From Formosa undariae (GTDB lineage Bacteria; Bacteroidota; Bacteroidia; Flavobacteriales; Flavobacteriaceae): 64,000 nt of DNA. The notes beneath the pieces were generated by a model. The model saw only the letters and a program-made list of their open reading frames with translations, ran no database searches and had not been told where the DNA came from. Of this stretch, positions 27,139-36,382 are shown in pieces; positions within the stretch are counted from its first letter, which is position 1, and every line of letters begins with the position of its first letter. Location of the stretch: NCBI RefSeq assembly GCF_042427615.1, contig NZ_JBHMEZ010000001.1, positions 248,001 through 312,000 of the forward strand, read 5' to 3'. Position numbers and translations under genes: made by a program.

Positions 27139-28275
27139 TTATTTTTTAACTGATGAGCAACCAGCCATCGTCGTAATTTTAATTGCTTCTGTTGGAGGTA
27201 AATCAACATTTCTTTTCACTACTTCTTCTACTACATTTTGTGTAATTTTCTCGAAAGATTTCTCTAAAATAGTAGCTGTTTGTAGCGCTGCTGGACGACC
27301 AACATCTCCTGCCTCACGTATACTTTGTACCAATGGTAATTCTCCTAAAAATGGAACTTGTAAATCTTCGGCTAAGTGTTTAGCACCTTCCTTACCAAAA
27401 ATATAATATTTATTTTCCGGCAATTCTTCAGGTGTAAAATACGCCATGTTTTCAATTATTCCTAATACAGGTACATTGATGCTTTCTTGCTGAAACATCG
27501 CAACTCCTTTTTTAGCATCGGCTAAAGCTACATTTTGCGGCGTACTCACGACAACCGCACCAGTAATTGGTAACGCCTGCATGATACTTAAATGAATATC
27601 TCCTGTTCCTGGAGGTAAATCTAATAATAGAAAATCAAGTTCTCCCCAATGTGCATCGAAAATCATCTGATTTAAAGCTTTTGCTGCCATAGGTCCTCTC
27701 CAAACAACTGCTTGATCTGGTTTGGTAAAGAATCCGATAGACAATATTTTTACGCCGTAGTTTTCGACAGGTTTCATTTTAGGTTTTCCATCTATCGTAA
27801 CCGACAACGGACGTTCGGCTTCAACATCGAACATTATTGGCATAGAAGGCCCGTAAATATCCGCATCTAAAATCCCCACTTTAAAGCCCATTTTAGCCAA
27901 AGTTACCGCTAGGTTTGCTGTTACTGTAGATTTCCCTACACCACCTTTACCTGACGCTACTGCAACTATATTTTGAATCCCAGGAATTTGCTTCCCTTTA
28001 ATTTCATTTTTAGGTTTCGCAGCTGGAGCTTCAACTTTTAAATTCACTGTAATTTTAGCTTTCTCGTAAACTAATTCGTGAATCGTTTTTAAAATATCTA
28101 CTTCAGTTCTTTTTTTTGCTTGTAAACTCGGGTTTGCAATGATAATATCTACAACAACTTCATCACCAAAAACTATTACATTTTTTACAGCCCCACTATC
28201 AACCATATTTTGTCCTTCACCAGGTACTGTTATAGTTTGTAATGCTTTGAAAACATCTTCTTTTTGTATCTTCAT
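27139..28275 (-). CDS. apbC: Mrp/NBP35 family ATP-binding Fe-S carrier
   Basis: 378 residues. An N-terminal MIP18/DUF59 domain (about 1-80, VKNVIVFGDEVVVDI) is followed by a P-loop ATPase with the deviant Walker A GKGGVGKST near residues 109-117, then DADIYGPS and LLDLPPGTGD. Members bind and transfer 4Fe-4S clusters. The CxxC usually found after NMxxF is replaced here by TPEELPENKYY, so the classical cluster site is not visible. It heads a four-gene minus-strand unit with Nfu, ferredoxin reductase and ferredoxin. Confidence 0.92.
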   Translation of the reverse strand: MKIQKEDVFKALQTITVPGEGQNMVDSGAVKNVIVFGDEVVVDIIIANPSLQAKKRTEVDILKTIHELVYEKAKITVNLKVEAPAAKPKNEIKGKQIPGIQNIVAVASGKGGVGKSTVTANLAVTLAKMGFKVGILDADIYGPSMPIMFDVEAERPLSVTIDGKPKMKPVENYGVKILSIGFFTKPDQAVVWRGPMAAKALNQMIFDAHWGELDFLLLDLPPGTGDIHLSIMQALPITGAVVVSTPQNVALADAKKGVAMFQQESINVPVLGIIENMAYFTPEELPENKYYIFGKEGAKHLAEDLQVPFLGELPLVQSIREAGDVGRPAALQTATILEKSFEKITQNVVEEVVKRNVDLPPTEAIKITTMAGCSSVKK

Positions 28276-28540
28276 TTTAATATATTATTTGTGAAATTAT
28301 AAAGCTAGAGAAGCTTTTAGAAGAGCTATTACTGAAACCCTTACATTATTTTCAGAAATTATTTATTTAGATTAATTCTAAGTCACAAATATACTGTGAA
28401 TTGTTTAGAAACTGAAGGACTTAATTAGCAAAAATTTGTTAATTACATCTCCCCATTTCTCGCGTAATAACGACTTAAAAATCTGCATTAATAAAAAACC
28501 GTATAATCTCAGATGTTTTTCGAATTACGTACCACCTTTT

Positions 28541-31090
28541 TTAGTCCGAAATCATATCCTGGTAACGACTTAAATTATCTGTTGCCTGTAAAATTTTCGC
28601 TAATAACTGCGGATTTAAATTAGGGTTTTCCTTTAAATAAGTTTCCAAAATAACTTGAGCCTCTTTAGTTTGATATTTTCCTATAGTGGCACCCAACCAC
28701 TTCTTTGGAAAAAATAAATCGCTAGTGTTTTTAATATCTTCTAAAGCTTCCAAACTAACTGCTACGTAATTAATAGCTTCCTTTTGATGTAATGGATGGT
28801 GAATAAAATGACTCGCCGTTCCTACCCAATCGGAGTGTTTTCTATTTTCGACATCTTGAAACGATAAGAACATGGCTTTTCTTTCTTCATCTTTTGATGA
28901 TAAAGCGGGTAATAAAAACACGAATCGATCTATATCGTCTTGACTAGATATTTGTGCCTCTGCTTCTTTTAAAATATCTCCGCTTTTTGGATGATTATAC
29001 AGAGCCAATTTCATAGCTAGATTGGTATAATCCTTTTCGTTATGTTTTAAATTCGCAATAGTGATATCTTTATTCCAAATACGATAAAGCTGATCCAAGC
29101 TTTCACCTTGATACGCCAAGCTAGAGAAGGCTCCGAATATGCTTTTCTTAACCGATGTCGTTACATCCATATTTAATCGCCTCCATAAAACAGTTGTCAA
29201 TTCAGGCTGAAGTTTTAAACGCTCGTCTTCACTTAAAAAGCTCCAATATAAACTTGTGAAATTTGAGGACAAGGTACCCATAATTAATTCGTTTGTTTCA
29301 TGTTCTAAACCATACAGAAACCCATATAAAGCTGTTTTAACAGAGGTACTCCCAGACAGCGCGTTTTCGTATGTGTTTATATAATTTGAAGCTCTCAAAA
29401 CGTCATCCTGTATTTTGTAATTATCCAATACAGAAGTAGAATCTATAGGAAAAACGCCGTAACCATAACCATTACTATTATACACAATCGATTTTGGTTT
29501 TGGCATGCCAGCAACCGCATTTATGTCTAAAGATTTCCCGTCTATTAAAATTGTTCTTTTCGCAATAGAATCTGAATACACCAAGGCCACTTCCAATTTT
29601 TGTGGCCATAATTTATCGCTCCCATCTTCTGCAGTTTGCTCCAAGATTAAAGATTTAATACTATTATTCTCGTAGAGAATATGGTCTGTAAACACAGGTC
29701 TCCCGGTTTGATTTACCCATACATCGCTCCATGCATTTAAATCTGTATCTGTTTTCGCATCAAAAATGGCTATTAAATCATCCCAAGTTGCATTAGAATT
29801 GGCATATGTTTTAATGTATTCCTGAACGCCTAATTTAAACTGTTTTTCGCCCAATAACATCTCTAATTGATTCATCATTATTGGAGCTTTCTTGTAAATT
29901 ATATCGCCGTACATGCTCCCGGCATCATTTAAATTATCTAAATTCTGTCGAATCGCATTTGTGCCTTTTGTCCGATCTACATTATACGCACTTGGTGCCG
30001 TGGTAACCAAATTTAAAAGGTCGAAATTCAATTCTGAAAAATTCGGATTCACAATTTTCGCAGCCATAAAATTTGCAAACACTTCCTTTAACCACACATC
30101 GTTAAACCAATCCATAGTAACTAAATTTCCAAACCACATATGCGCAGATTCGTGAGCAATTAATTTTGCTCTACCCCAATGCTTTAATTTAGGCATATAA
30201 TTCTCAAAAAATAGCGATGATGCTTTATACTGAATAGCACCAACATGTTCCATACCTCCGAATTGAAAAAATGGTATCGCTACAAAGTCTAATTTCTTAA
30301 ACGGAAAATCATAATTTGTATACCCTTCTAAAAAATTTAAAGACTTTTCGTGTAATTCGAAAATAGGATCTAAACTTTCTTTAATTTTAAGTGAGTCATG
30401 CTCCCGATACAAAAACCGATGATTATCTCGGATAACGGCATCAAATTCGCCGGCAACAAACGAAAACAAATAGGTACTCATAAGATTAGAGGTCTCAAAA
30501 GTATAAGTAGAACTAATCTCTGTTTCTGATACAATTTCAGGAAAAGTCGAACTTAAAACTGTCCAATCTTTAGGCGCTGTGAGTTCTAAATTAAATATTG
30601 CTTTTAAGTTAGGCTGATCGAAACACGGGAACAAACCTCTTGCATGATCTGGCACCAATAACGAGTACAAATAATCGTCGTTGCGATACAAATATTGATC
30701 GCCCGCTTGAAATTCTATTAGAAATTTATTTTCTCCTATTTTTAGATATTTCGCAGGTATAATAAGATGTTCATTTTTCTGAATACTTTCAATAGTATCC
30801 GAATCTATAAGCACTCTAGGCGCTTTGGTATTATTAGGGTTGAAGTCCAAAACTAACGGACTCGAAATATCATTTAGTGAAACATACAATTCTAAACTAG
30901 CAAAAATAGGTTCAGATTTATCTTTTGGTAAATTGAAATTTAAATGATAATTAATATCGGACAGTCTCGCTTTTCTAGCTTGAGCTAATTCCCAAGACAC
31001 TCCAACTTCAATAGGAGAATCTGCTTCTTTCTTTTTCTGGCAGGACACAAAACTTATAAATATTAAAAAAATTATGAGATATTTTTTCAT
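28541..31090 (-). CDS. M1 family aminopeptidase, lipoprotein
   Basis: 849 residues with a lipoprotein signal (FISFVSC, C17). The zinc site is HExxH-x18-E: H313-E-S-A-H317 and E336 (HESAHMWFGNLV, then WLKEVFANF). The exopeptidase motif GxMEN appears as GGMEH (FQFGGMEHVGA). The catalytic domain is followed by a long helical C-terminal domain, as in PepN. Being lipidated, it likely trims peptides in the periplasm or on the cell surface. It is the last gene of a minus-strand run (trmB, LysE, ATL, this gene), 21 bases after the ATL stop. Confidence 0.92.
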   Translation of the reverse strand: MKKYLIIFLIFISFVSCQKKKEADSPIEVGVSWELAQARKARLSDINYHLNFNLPKDKSEPIFASLELYVSLNDISSPLVLDFNPNNTKAPRVLIDSDTIESIQKNEHLIIPAKYLKIGENKFLIEFQAGDQYLYRNDDYLYSLLVPDHARGLFPCFDQPNLKAIFNLELTAPKDWTVLSSTFPEIVSETEISSTYTFETSNLMSTYLFSFVAGEFDAVIRDNHRFLYREHDSLKIKESLDPIFELHEKSLNFLEGYTNYDFPFKKLDFVAIPFFQFGGMEHVGAIQYKASSLFFENYMPKLKHWGRAKLIAHESAHMWFGNLVTMDWFNDVWLKEVFANFMAAKIVNPNFSELNFDLLNLVTTAPSAYNVDRTKGTNAIRQNLDNLNDAGSMYGDIIYKKAPIMMNQLEMLLGEKQFKLGVQEYIKTYANSNATWDDLIAIFDAKTDTDLNAWSDVWVNQTGRPVFTDHILYENNSIKSLILEQTAEDGSDKLWPQKLEVALVYSDSIAKRTILIDGKSLDINAVAGMPKPKSIVYNSNGYGYGVFPIDSTSVLDNYKIQDDVLRASNYINTYENALSGSTSVKTALYGFLYGLEHETNELIMGTLSSNFTSLYWSFLSEDERLKLQPELTTVLWRRLNMDVTTSVKKSIFGAFSSLAYQGESLDQLYRIWNKDITIANLKHNEKDYTNLAMKLALYNHPKSGDILKEAEAQISSQDDIDRFVFLLPALSSKDEERKAMFLSFQDVENRKHSDWVGTASHFIHHPLHQKEAINYVAVSLEALEDIKNTSDLFFPKKWLGATIGKYQTKEAQVILETYLKENPNLNPQLLAKILQATDNLSRYQDMISD

Positions 31091-31111
31091 AGACGTTTGT
31101 GTGTTTTTTAT

Positions 31112-31462
31112 TTAAATAGTATCGTGAAGATTAAGTTCTTCGTTGGGATCCCAATAGTAATCTTTTAAGTTTTCAACTTGATTGTTCTTTACCTCAACAC
31201 CTTCATTTTCTAACAATTGCTGCATGAGATTTGTACCGTCGAAATGAAACTTACCCGTAAGTAAACCATTTCTATTAACTACGCGATGTGCAGGAACATC
31301 GTCCATATTATGAGAAGCATTCATAGCATAGCCCACAATTCTAGCACTTTTGGCAGCGCCTAAATACCGAGCAATAGCACCATAATTAGTGACTTTACCA
31401 GAGGGGATTTGTTTAACGACTTCATAAACTCTGTCGAAAAAATGAAGTGTTTCTGGTTTCAT
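31112..31462 (-). CDS. Alkyltransferase-like (ATL) protein, MGMT family
   Basis: 116 residues, only the DNA-binding C-terminal domain of O6-alkylguanine-DNA alkyltransferase. The active-site PCHRV is replaced by P-A-H-R-V (VPAHRVVNRNG), so it cannot accept alkyl groups. The helix-turn-helix and arginine-finger region (GKVTNYGAIARYLGAAKSARIVG) is intact. ATL proteins bind O6-alkylguanine and hand it to nucleotide excision repair. Its start overlaps the LysE gene stop by 4 bases (ATGA), so translation is coupled. Confidence 0.9.
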   Translation of the reverse strand: MKPETLHFFDRVYEVVKQIPSGKVTNYGAIARYLGAAKSARIVGYAMNASHNMDDVPAHRVVNRNGLLTGKFHFDGTNLMQQLLENEGVEVKNNQVENLKDYYWDPNEELNLHDTI

Positions 31463-32097
31463 AAGGAATCTTTTACAACTTGTATTAAGGTTGCTAAAGC
31501 AACAATAGCAGTAATAAGTCCTATTAACCTATTCATGTTTTTTTGCGACTTGAAGCGCTGACTTTGAATTCTATCAAAAAAGAACATGTAAATGTAAAGC
31601 ATAACAAAAGATCCTGTAGCCGCGCCAAAAACATAAGATAAAATATCCGACTGTTCGAACGTTAACCATCCAAAGGAAGCGAGTGTTACACTCATATAAG
31701 CCTGAAAAGGAATGGGAAATATATTTAATGCAGACATTAGCATGCCCTGAAAGAACCTACTTTTTTTACTACGAATATCGGGAGCATCTTTATTTTCTAC
31801 ATCACCATCGCCTTTAGCAATAAAAAAGAAATACACCGATAATAAAATAAAAAGTACCAAAGCAACGCGTTGCAAAACATCTATAACATCAGGGCGCTGA
31901 GTAAGAAATCTTGCAAAAATAACGGCAATAAATGTTTGAACAAGTACGATTACGCAAGCACCTATCGAAAAAACCATTCCGCGATTAGCCCCTTCTTTTA
32001 AACTAATTTTGGCCGCTGTCATATTTAACAGACCAGGTGGAATAACGCCCACAAGGGACACTATAAATCCTAAAAAGAAGATTAGCGTAATATTCAA
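31459..32097 (-). CDS. LysE/RhtB family transporter
   Basis: 212 residues with about six hydrophobic helices. The family start is recognisable: FLGFIVSLVGVIPPGLLNMTAAKISL (PPG in the first helix loop) and GANRGMVFSIGACVIVLVQ. It starts with TTG at 32095-32097, 3 bases after the trmB stop. Such proteins export amino acids or small solutes from the cytoplasm; the substrate here is unknown. Gene order trmB - lysE - ATL - peptidase is tight and co-directional. Confidence 0.85.
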   Translation of the reverse strand: MNITLIFFLGFIVSLVGVIPPGLLNMTAAKISLKEGANRGMVFSIGACVIVLVQTFIAVIFARFLTQRPDVIDVLQRVALVLFILLSVYFFFIAKGDGDVENKDAPDIRSKKSRFFQGMLMSALNIFPIPFQAYMSVTLASFGWLTFEQSDILSYVFGAATGSFVMLYIYMFFFDRIQSQRFKSQKNMNRLIGLITAIVALATLIQVVKDSL

Positions 32098-32100
32098 ACC

Positions 32101-32775
32101 TTATTTAATTTTAAATCTAATGTATGTTATCGCTTTACCTTTTAACAAATACTGAGATTCGTAAAATGTTTGTATTTCGGTCACCTCTTCTGGACTTCCT
32201 TCTTGTTTATACACATCGTGATTTGCATATAAAACCTCATGCCCTTCACCATGTAACAAACCTAAAGTATAACCGTGCATAAATTCGCTATCGGTTTTTA
32301 AATTCACAACACCATCGGATTTTAAAATACTTTTGTATTTCTGAAGAAAATCGGTATTGGTCATTCTATGTTTAGTACGCTTATATTTTATTTGCGGATC
32401 TGGAAACGTAATCCAAATTTCGTCAACTTCTCCTTCTGCAAAGGCATGTTGAATTAATTCTATTTGCGTTCTTAAAAATCCAACATTAGGGATTCCATCT
32501 TCAACCGCAGTTTTAGCACCTCTCCAAAAACGAGCGCCTTTAATGTCGATACCTACAAAATTCTTATCTGGGAATTTCTGAGCTAACCCAACCGAATATT
32601 CACCTTTACCACATCCTAATTCTAAAACTAAAGGATTGTTATTTTTAAATACTTTCTCGTTCCAATGTCCCTTTAATTCAAAATTTCCTTCGACTAATTC
32701 TTCGCGACTTGGTTGAAACACATTATCAAAGGTTTCATTTTCTCTAAATCGCTTAAGTTTGTTTTTGCTCCCCAC
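32101..32775 (-). CDS. trmB: tRNA (guanine46-N7)-methyltransferase
   Basis: 224 residues from the GTG at 32773-32775 (start GSKNKLKRFRENETFDNVFQP). A longer frame begins with TTG at 32808, but that codon lies inside a TATTTTTG promoter element, so the GTG start is preferred; it also matches the usual flavobacterial N-terminus. SAM motif VLELGCGKGEYSVGLA and the catalytic segment WITFPDPQIKYKRTKHRMTN with Asp are intact. It makes m7G46 in tRNA. First gene of the trmB-LysE-ATL-aminopeptidase run. Confidence 0.93.
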   Translation of the reverse strand: MGSKNKLKRFRENETFDNVFQPSREELVEGNFELKGHWNEKVFKNNNPLVLELGCGKGEYSVGLAQKFPDKNFVGIDIKGARFWRGAKTAVEDGIPNVGFLRTQIELIQHAFAEGEVDEIWITFPDPQIKYKRTKHRMTNTDFLQKYKSILKSDGVVNLKTDSEFMHGYTLGLLHGEGHEVLYANHDVYKQEGSPEEVTEIQTFYESQYLLKGKAITYIRFKIK

Positions 32776-32805
32776 TTTTAAAAATTTTTCTTGTAAAATC
32801 AGGGA

Positions 32806-32813
32806 CAAAAATA
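32806..32813 (-). promoter_or_regulatory. -7 promoter element (TATTTTTG) that decides the trmB start
   Basis: Minus-strand TATTTTTG matches TAnnTTTG. It overlaps the TTG that begins the longest frame, so transcription would start after that codon and ~25 bases before GTG 32775. Confidence 0.6.
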
Positions 32814-32994
32814 CGTCAGACTGTTTCTACTTTACAATTTTTTCTCCTTTAGTTTTAAAATTTAATGATTTGTAAACCGTTTTATAAGCATTTAGACATA
32901 TTAAAATGAAACATTTTTTAGATATTTAAACATCCTTATCAATAGATTGGATACAATATAAGAACACACAGCACGTGTTTACTTTGCTATATTT

Positions 32995-34041
32995 ATGAAG
33001 AAACGAATACTTATCGCACCGCTAAATTGGGGATTAGGGCATGCTACACGATGCATTCCGATTATTAACCAATTAATTACACACAATTATACACCCGTAA
33101 TTGCTAGCGATGGTATTGCTTTAGCACTTTTAAAAAAGGAATTCCCTAATGTTGAAACTATTGAACTTCCTGCTTACGACATAACCTACGCGAAAAAAGG
33201 ACATTTTTTTAAATTGAAACTCCTAAAGGATTCTCCAAAACTCCTTAAAGCTATAAAAGCTGAAAAAAAAGCAACTAAAGAACTTGTAGAAACTCATAAT
33301 ATAGATGGCATAATTTCCGATAATCGTCTTGGCGTTCACAGTAAAAAAATCCCATCGGTTTTTATAACGCATCAATTGCAAGTTTTAAGCGGAAGTACTA
33401 CTTGGTTGAGTACAAAAATGCATCAGCGTGTGATTGAAAAGTTTAATGAATGTTGGATACCGGATCATGAAAAAGAACCTAGTTTAAGTGGGAAACTAGG
33501 ACATATGAAAGGGATTGAAATTCCTTTAATATATTTAGGGCCTTTAAGTCGGTTTGAAAGAAAACCTCTTGAAAAGATCTACCATATTTTAATTTTACTT
33601 TCTGGACCAGAACCGCAACGAACACTTTTAGAAGTTCAACTATTGAATGCTTTTAAAGATGATCCGCGGCGTATTTTATGTGTTCGCGGTGTGATAGAAA
33701 AAGAACAAACAGTTACTACTAAAGGAAATATAACAATTTATAATTTTATGGCGGGCGAGCAACTCGCGAATGTAATAAACTCGAGTAAAACAGTACTTTG
33801 CCGTTCGGGTTATACTACGGTTATGGATCTTTCTGTTCTTGGAAAAAAAGCATTTTTCATCCCTACTCCTGGTCAGTTTGAGCAAGAATATTTAGCGAAA
33901 CGCTTAGAGGAATTAAACCTTGTGCCGTATTGTAAACAAAATGATTTTACAATCGACAAATTAGAAACCATTCAACACTACCAAGGATTAAACGGACAAA
34001 ATACGGATGTAGATTTTAAAACCTTATTTAGTCTTTTCTAA
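32995..34041 (+). CDS. Glycosyltransferase, MurG/UGT-like (GT-B fold)
   Basis: 348 residues. The N-terminus LIAPLNWGLGHATRCIPIINQL is the glycine/His-rich donor loop of GT28-like enzymes. The C-terminal half has the donor-binding pattern ILILLSGPEPQR ... VLCRSGYTTVMDLSVLGKKAFFIPTPGQFEQEYLAKRL, close to MurG and diacylglycerol glucosyltransferases. No membrane span. Sugar and acceptor are unknown. It is transcribed toward the histidine kinase gene and overlaps its 3' end by 18 bases. Confidence 0.83.
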   Translation: MKKRILIAPLNWGLGHATRCIPIINQLITHNYTPVIASDGIALALLKKEFPNVETIELPAYDITYAKKGHFFKLKLLKDSPKLLKAIKAEKKATKELVETHNIDGIISDNRLGVHSKKIPSVFITHQLQVLSGSTTWLSTKMHQRVIEKFNECWIPDHEKEPSLSGKLGHMKGIEIPLIYLGPLSRFERKPLEKIYHILILLSGPEPQRTLLEVQLLNAFKDDPRRILCVRGVIEKEQTVTTKGNITIYNFMAGEQLANVINSSKTVLCRSGYTTVMDLSVLGKKAFFIPTPGQFEQEYLAKRLEELNLVPYCKQNDFTIDKLETIQHYQGLNGQNTDVDFKTLFSLF

Positions 34042-35067
34042 AGTGAATGAAAACTCACTACCCACACCAAGATCACTCTCCACATATATTTTTTCGTCGT
34101 GAGCTTCGATAATATGCTTTACAATAGCCAAACCTAAACCAGAACCACCTTCTTTCCTAGATCCGCTTCTATCGACACGATAAAAACGTTCGAACAAACG
34201 CGGAATATTATTTTGTGTAATTCCTTCGCCATTATCCGTAACACGAACAATGACTTTGTTTTTAATTAGATTCTCGATACTAACTTCGGTAGTTCCTTTA
34301 TCGTGACCATATTTAATAGAATTCACAATCAGGTTAGTTAATACTTGCTGGATACGCTCTTTATCTGCATTCACATAAATAGGTTCTGTATACAACCTAT
34401 CGAAAGTTAAAGTAATTCGTTTTTTAGACGCTTTCATTTCAAACATTTCGAACACATTCGAGACCAACTCGACGATATCGAATTCTTCTATTTTCAGACT
34501 TAAATCACCGACTTCTAATTTGGTAATCATGTCTAAATCGTTCACTATAAAAATAAGGCGCTCCACACCTTTACTCGCACGATCTAAATACTTTTCTCTT
34601 ATATTCTTGTCATCTGCAGCACCATCTATTAGCGTTAAGATATAGCTTTGAACCGTGAAAAGAGGTGTTTTTAATTCGTGAGAAATATTTCCTAAAAACT
34701 CCTTTCTATACTCTTCTCGGACTTGTAGACTTTCAATTTCGTACTTTTTATCACGGGCATACTTATCAATTTCTTGCGTAAGTGTAACCATATCTGTAGT
34801 AATTGGCTTTTTGCGAAGACTTGTAGATTCTAAGAGTGTTAAATCGTCGTATATTTTTTTTACACGCCTGTAAATAAAACGCTCTACGCGATATTGTATA
34901 ATTATAAAAGCGATAATATAAAATAACAGACTAAAACCTAATACGTGTAGTATGTTTACAGTAAAAAATACATATAAATAAACACATAGTAATATAGCGA
35001 CTAGCACTGCAGAAAAGAATGCCGTTTTAAATGCAAACTTGTATGTTTTCTTAATTGTTTTAGCCAT
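34024..35067 (-). CDS. Sensor histidine kinase, PhoR-like
   Basis: 347 residues. Two transmembrane helices near the N-terminus (about 13-35 and 37-60) with almost no periplasmic loop. The HisKA box is LGNISHELKTPLFTVQSY with H130. N box NLIVNSIKYGHD, G1 DNGEGI, and G2 GGSGLGLAIVKH follow. The short sensor region suggests that it senses the membrane or a partner protein. Its start codon overlaps the stop of the response regulator by one base (TAATG), so the two form an operon. Convergent with the glycosyltransferase gene. Confidence 0.92.
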   Translation of the reverse strand: MAKTIKKTYKFAFKTAFFSAVLVAILLCVYLYVFFTVNILHVLGFSLLFYIIAFIIIQYRVERFIYRRVKKIYDDLTLLESTSLRKKPITTDMVTLTQEIDKYARDKKYEIESLQVREEYRKEFLGNISHELKTPLFTVQSYILTLIDGAADDKNIREKYLDRASKGVERLIFIVNDLDMITKLEVGDLSLKIEEFDIVELVSNVFEMFEMKASKKRITLTFDRLYTEPIYVNADKERIQQVLTNLIVNSIKYGHDKGTTEVSIENLIKNKVIVRVTDNGEGITQNNIPRLFERFYRVDRSGSRKEGGSGLGLAIVKHIIEAHDEKIYVESDLGVGSEFSFTLEKTK

Positions 35068-35741
35068 TAATCTACAAACTTATACCCAACACCTTTTACA
35101 GTTTTAAAGCAGTCGTCTCCAATTTTTTCACGAAGTTTACGAATATGCACATCTATAGTACGTCCGCCCACAACAACTTCGTTACCCCAAACTTTGTCTA
35201 AAATTTCTTCACGTTTAAACACTTTTCCAGGCTTAGAAGCTAATAAAGATAGGAGTTCGAATTCTTTTCTTGGCAATACAATTTCTTCGCCTTTTAAAAC
35301 GATTTTATATTCGTCTCTATTAATAATTAAGTCTCCTATTTTAACAATAGACTCATTGACAGCTTCTTCTTTTAAACGTCTTAATAAAGCTTTAACCTTG
35401 CTTACCAAAACTTTTGGTTTTACTGGTTTTGTAATATAATCGTCGGCACCAGCATCGAATCCAGCAACTTGAGAGTAATCTTCTCCTCTAGCGGTTAAAA
35501 ACGTGATGATAGTATCTTTTAATTCAGGAATATTTCTAATTTGTTCGCAAGCTTCAATACCATCCATTTCCGGCATCATGACATCCATAATGATAAGTTG
35601 TGGCTTTTCTTTTTTAGCTTTTTTCACGGCTTCCATTCCGTTTTCTGCTGTAATGACTTCGTAACCTTCAGAAGACAAATTATAACCTACAATTTCTAAA
35701 ATATCCGGCTCATCATCAACCAACAAAATTTTTATATTCAT
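35067..35741 (-). CDS. OmpR/PhoB-family response regulator
   Basis: 224 residues. Receiver domain with acidic pocket VDDEPD (residues 8-13) and phospho-acceptor D53 (LIIMDVMMPEMDG), then a switch Thr (FLTARGED) and Lys (YITKPVKP). The C-terminal winged helix ends RTIDVHIRKLREKIG ... KTVKGVGYKF. It is a DNA-binding activator or repressor controlled by the histidine kinase encoded next. A -7 element TACCTTTG lies upstream on the minus strand at 35773-35780. Regulated genes cannot be read from this window. Confidence 0.95.
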   Translation of the reverse strand: MNIKILLVDDEPDILEIVGYNLSSEGYEVITAENGMEAVKKAKKEKPQLIIMDVMMPEMDGIEACEQIRNIPELKDTIITFLTARGEDYSQVAGFDAGADDYITKPVKPKVLVSKVKALLRRLKEEAVNESIVKIGDLIINRDEYKIVLKGEEIVLPRKEFELLSLLASKPGKVFKREEILDKVWGNEVVVGGRTIDVHIRKLREKIGDDCFKTVKGVGYKFVD

Positions 35742-35772
35742 TTTTACTTTATTAAAATGTTATTACAATCTT

Positions 35773-35780
35773 CAAAGGTA
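35773..35780 (-). promoter_or_regulatory. -7 promoter element (TACCTTTG) of the two-component operon
   Basis: Minus-strand TACCTTTG fits TAnnTTTG, 32 bases before the response-regulator ATG. No TTG at ideal spacing. Confidence 0.5.
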
Positions 35781-35943
35781 AAATATATAACATTCATTTA
35801 TAGGAAACAATTCTTTTAATAACAATAACGTAACCTGAATCTTACACTGTAATAATCTCAAGTACATAAAACCTTGGATTAACATTTTTAGGCATAGATT
35901 TTGATTCCCATTTTTTGTATATTTACATACTATTTAGAATTTT

Positions 35944-36276
35944 ATGGTAAAAAACTACTTACTTACTTTTTTATTTTTTTCCGTGTTTTTTATAATATCG
36001 CATAATACACAGGCACAAGCTGTAAATGCAGATACGACTCAAAACATAGAAGAACTTTCTATTTACCCTAATCCGGTAAGTAATGGTAAGTTGTATATTG
36101 TCACTAAAAACAACCTGACCAAAGACATTGAGATTTTTAACGTGCTCGGAAAATCTATTTTACAAACGACGCTCTTTGGCAAAGAAATGAACATCTCTAA
36201 ATTAAATGCAGGGATTTACATTATAAAAATTAAGGAAAACAACATTTCTACAACTCGAAAACTTGTAGTGAGATAA
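35944..36276 (+). CDS. Minimal T9SS type A sorting-domain protein
   Basis: 110 residues. A signal peptide (about 1-24, ending TQAQA) is followed by only ~12 linker residues and then a complete type IX secretion C-terminal sorting domain: LSIYPNPVSNGKLYIV, then IFNVLGKSIL, LNAGIYIIKI and a final KLVVR. There is no cargo domain. Such a protein should cross the outer membrane through the T9SS and be processed or anchored, leaving almost nothing. It could be a peptide carrier, a decoy, or the remnant of a larger gene. An intrinsic terminator follows at 36316-36345. Confidence 0.85.
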   Translation: MVKNYLLTFLFFSVFFIISHNTQAQAVNADTTQNIEELSIYPNPVSNGKLYIVTKNNLTKDIEIFNVLGKSILQTTLFGKEMNISKLNAGIYIIKIKENNISTTRKLVVR

Positions 36277-36315
36277 AATTACGGTTTGCGTAAAAAACGT
36301 ATTGAAACCTATATT

Positions 36316-36345
36316 AAAAGCATTGCTATTGGCAATGCTTTTTTA
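36316..36345 (+). terminator. Terminator of the T9SS gene
   Basis: AAAAGCATTGC, loop TATTG, GCAATGCTTTT, then T. It lies inside the longest frame of the next gene (TTG 36302), which shows that the frame start is not the real one. Confidence 0.88.
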
Positions 36346-36360
36346 TTTTAACTATTTTTG
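36329..36360 (+). promoter_or_regulatory. Promoter of the LuxE-like gene
   Basis: TTG (36329-36331), 21 bases, TATTTTTG (36353-36360). Initiation near 36366 gives a ~17-base leader before ATG 36383. The TTG overlaps the preceding terminator. Confidence 0.65.
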
Positions 36361-36382
36361 CTCTTGTTTTCACTACATAACT

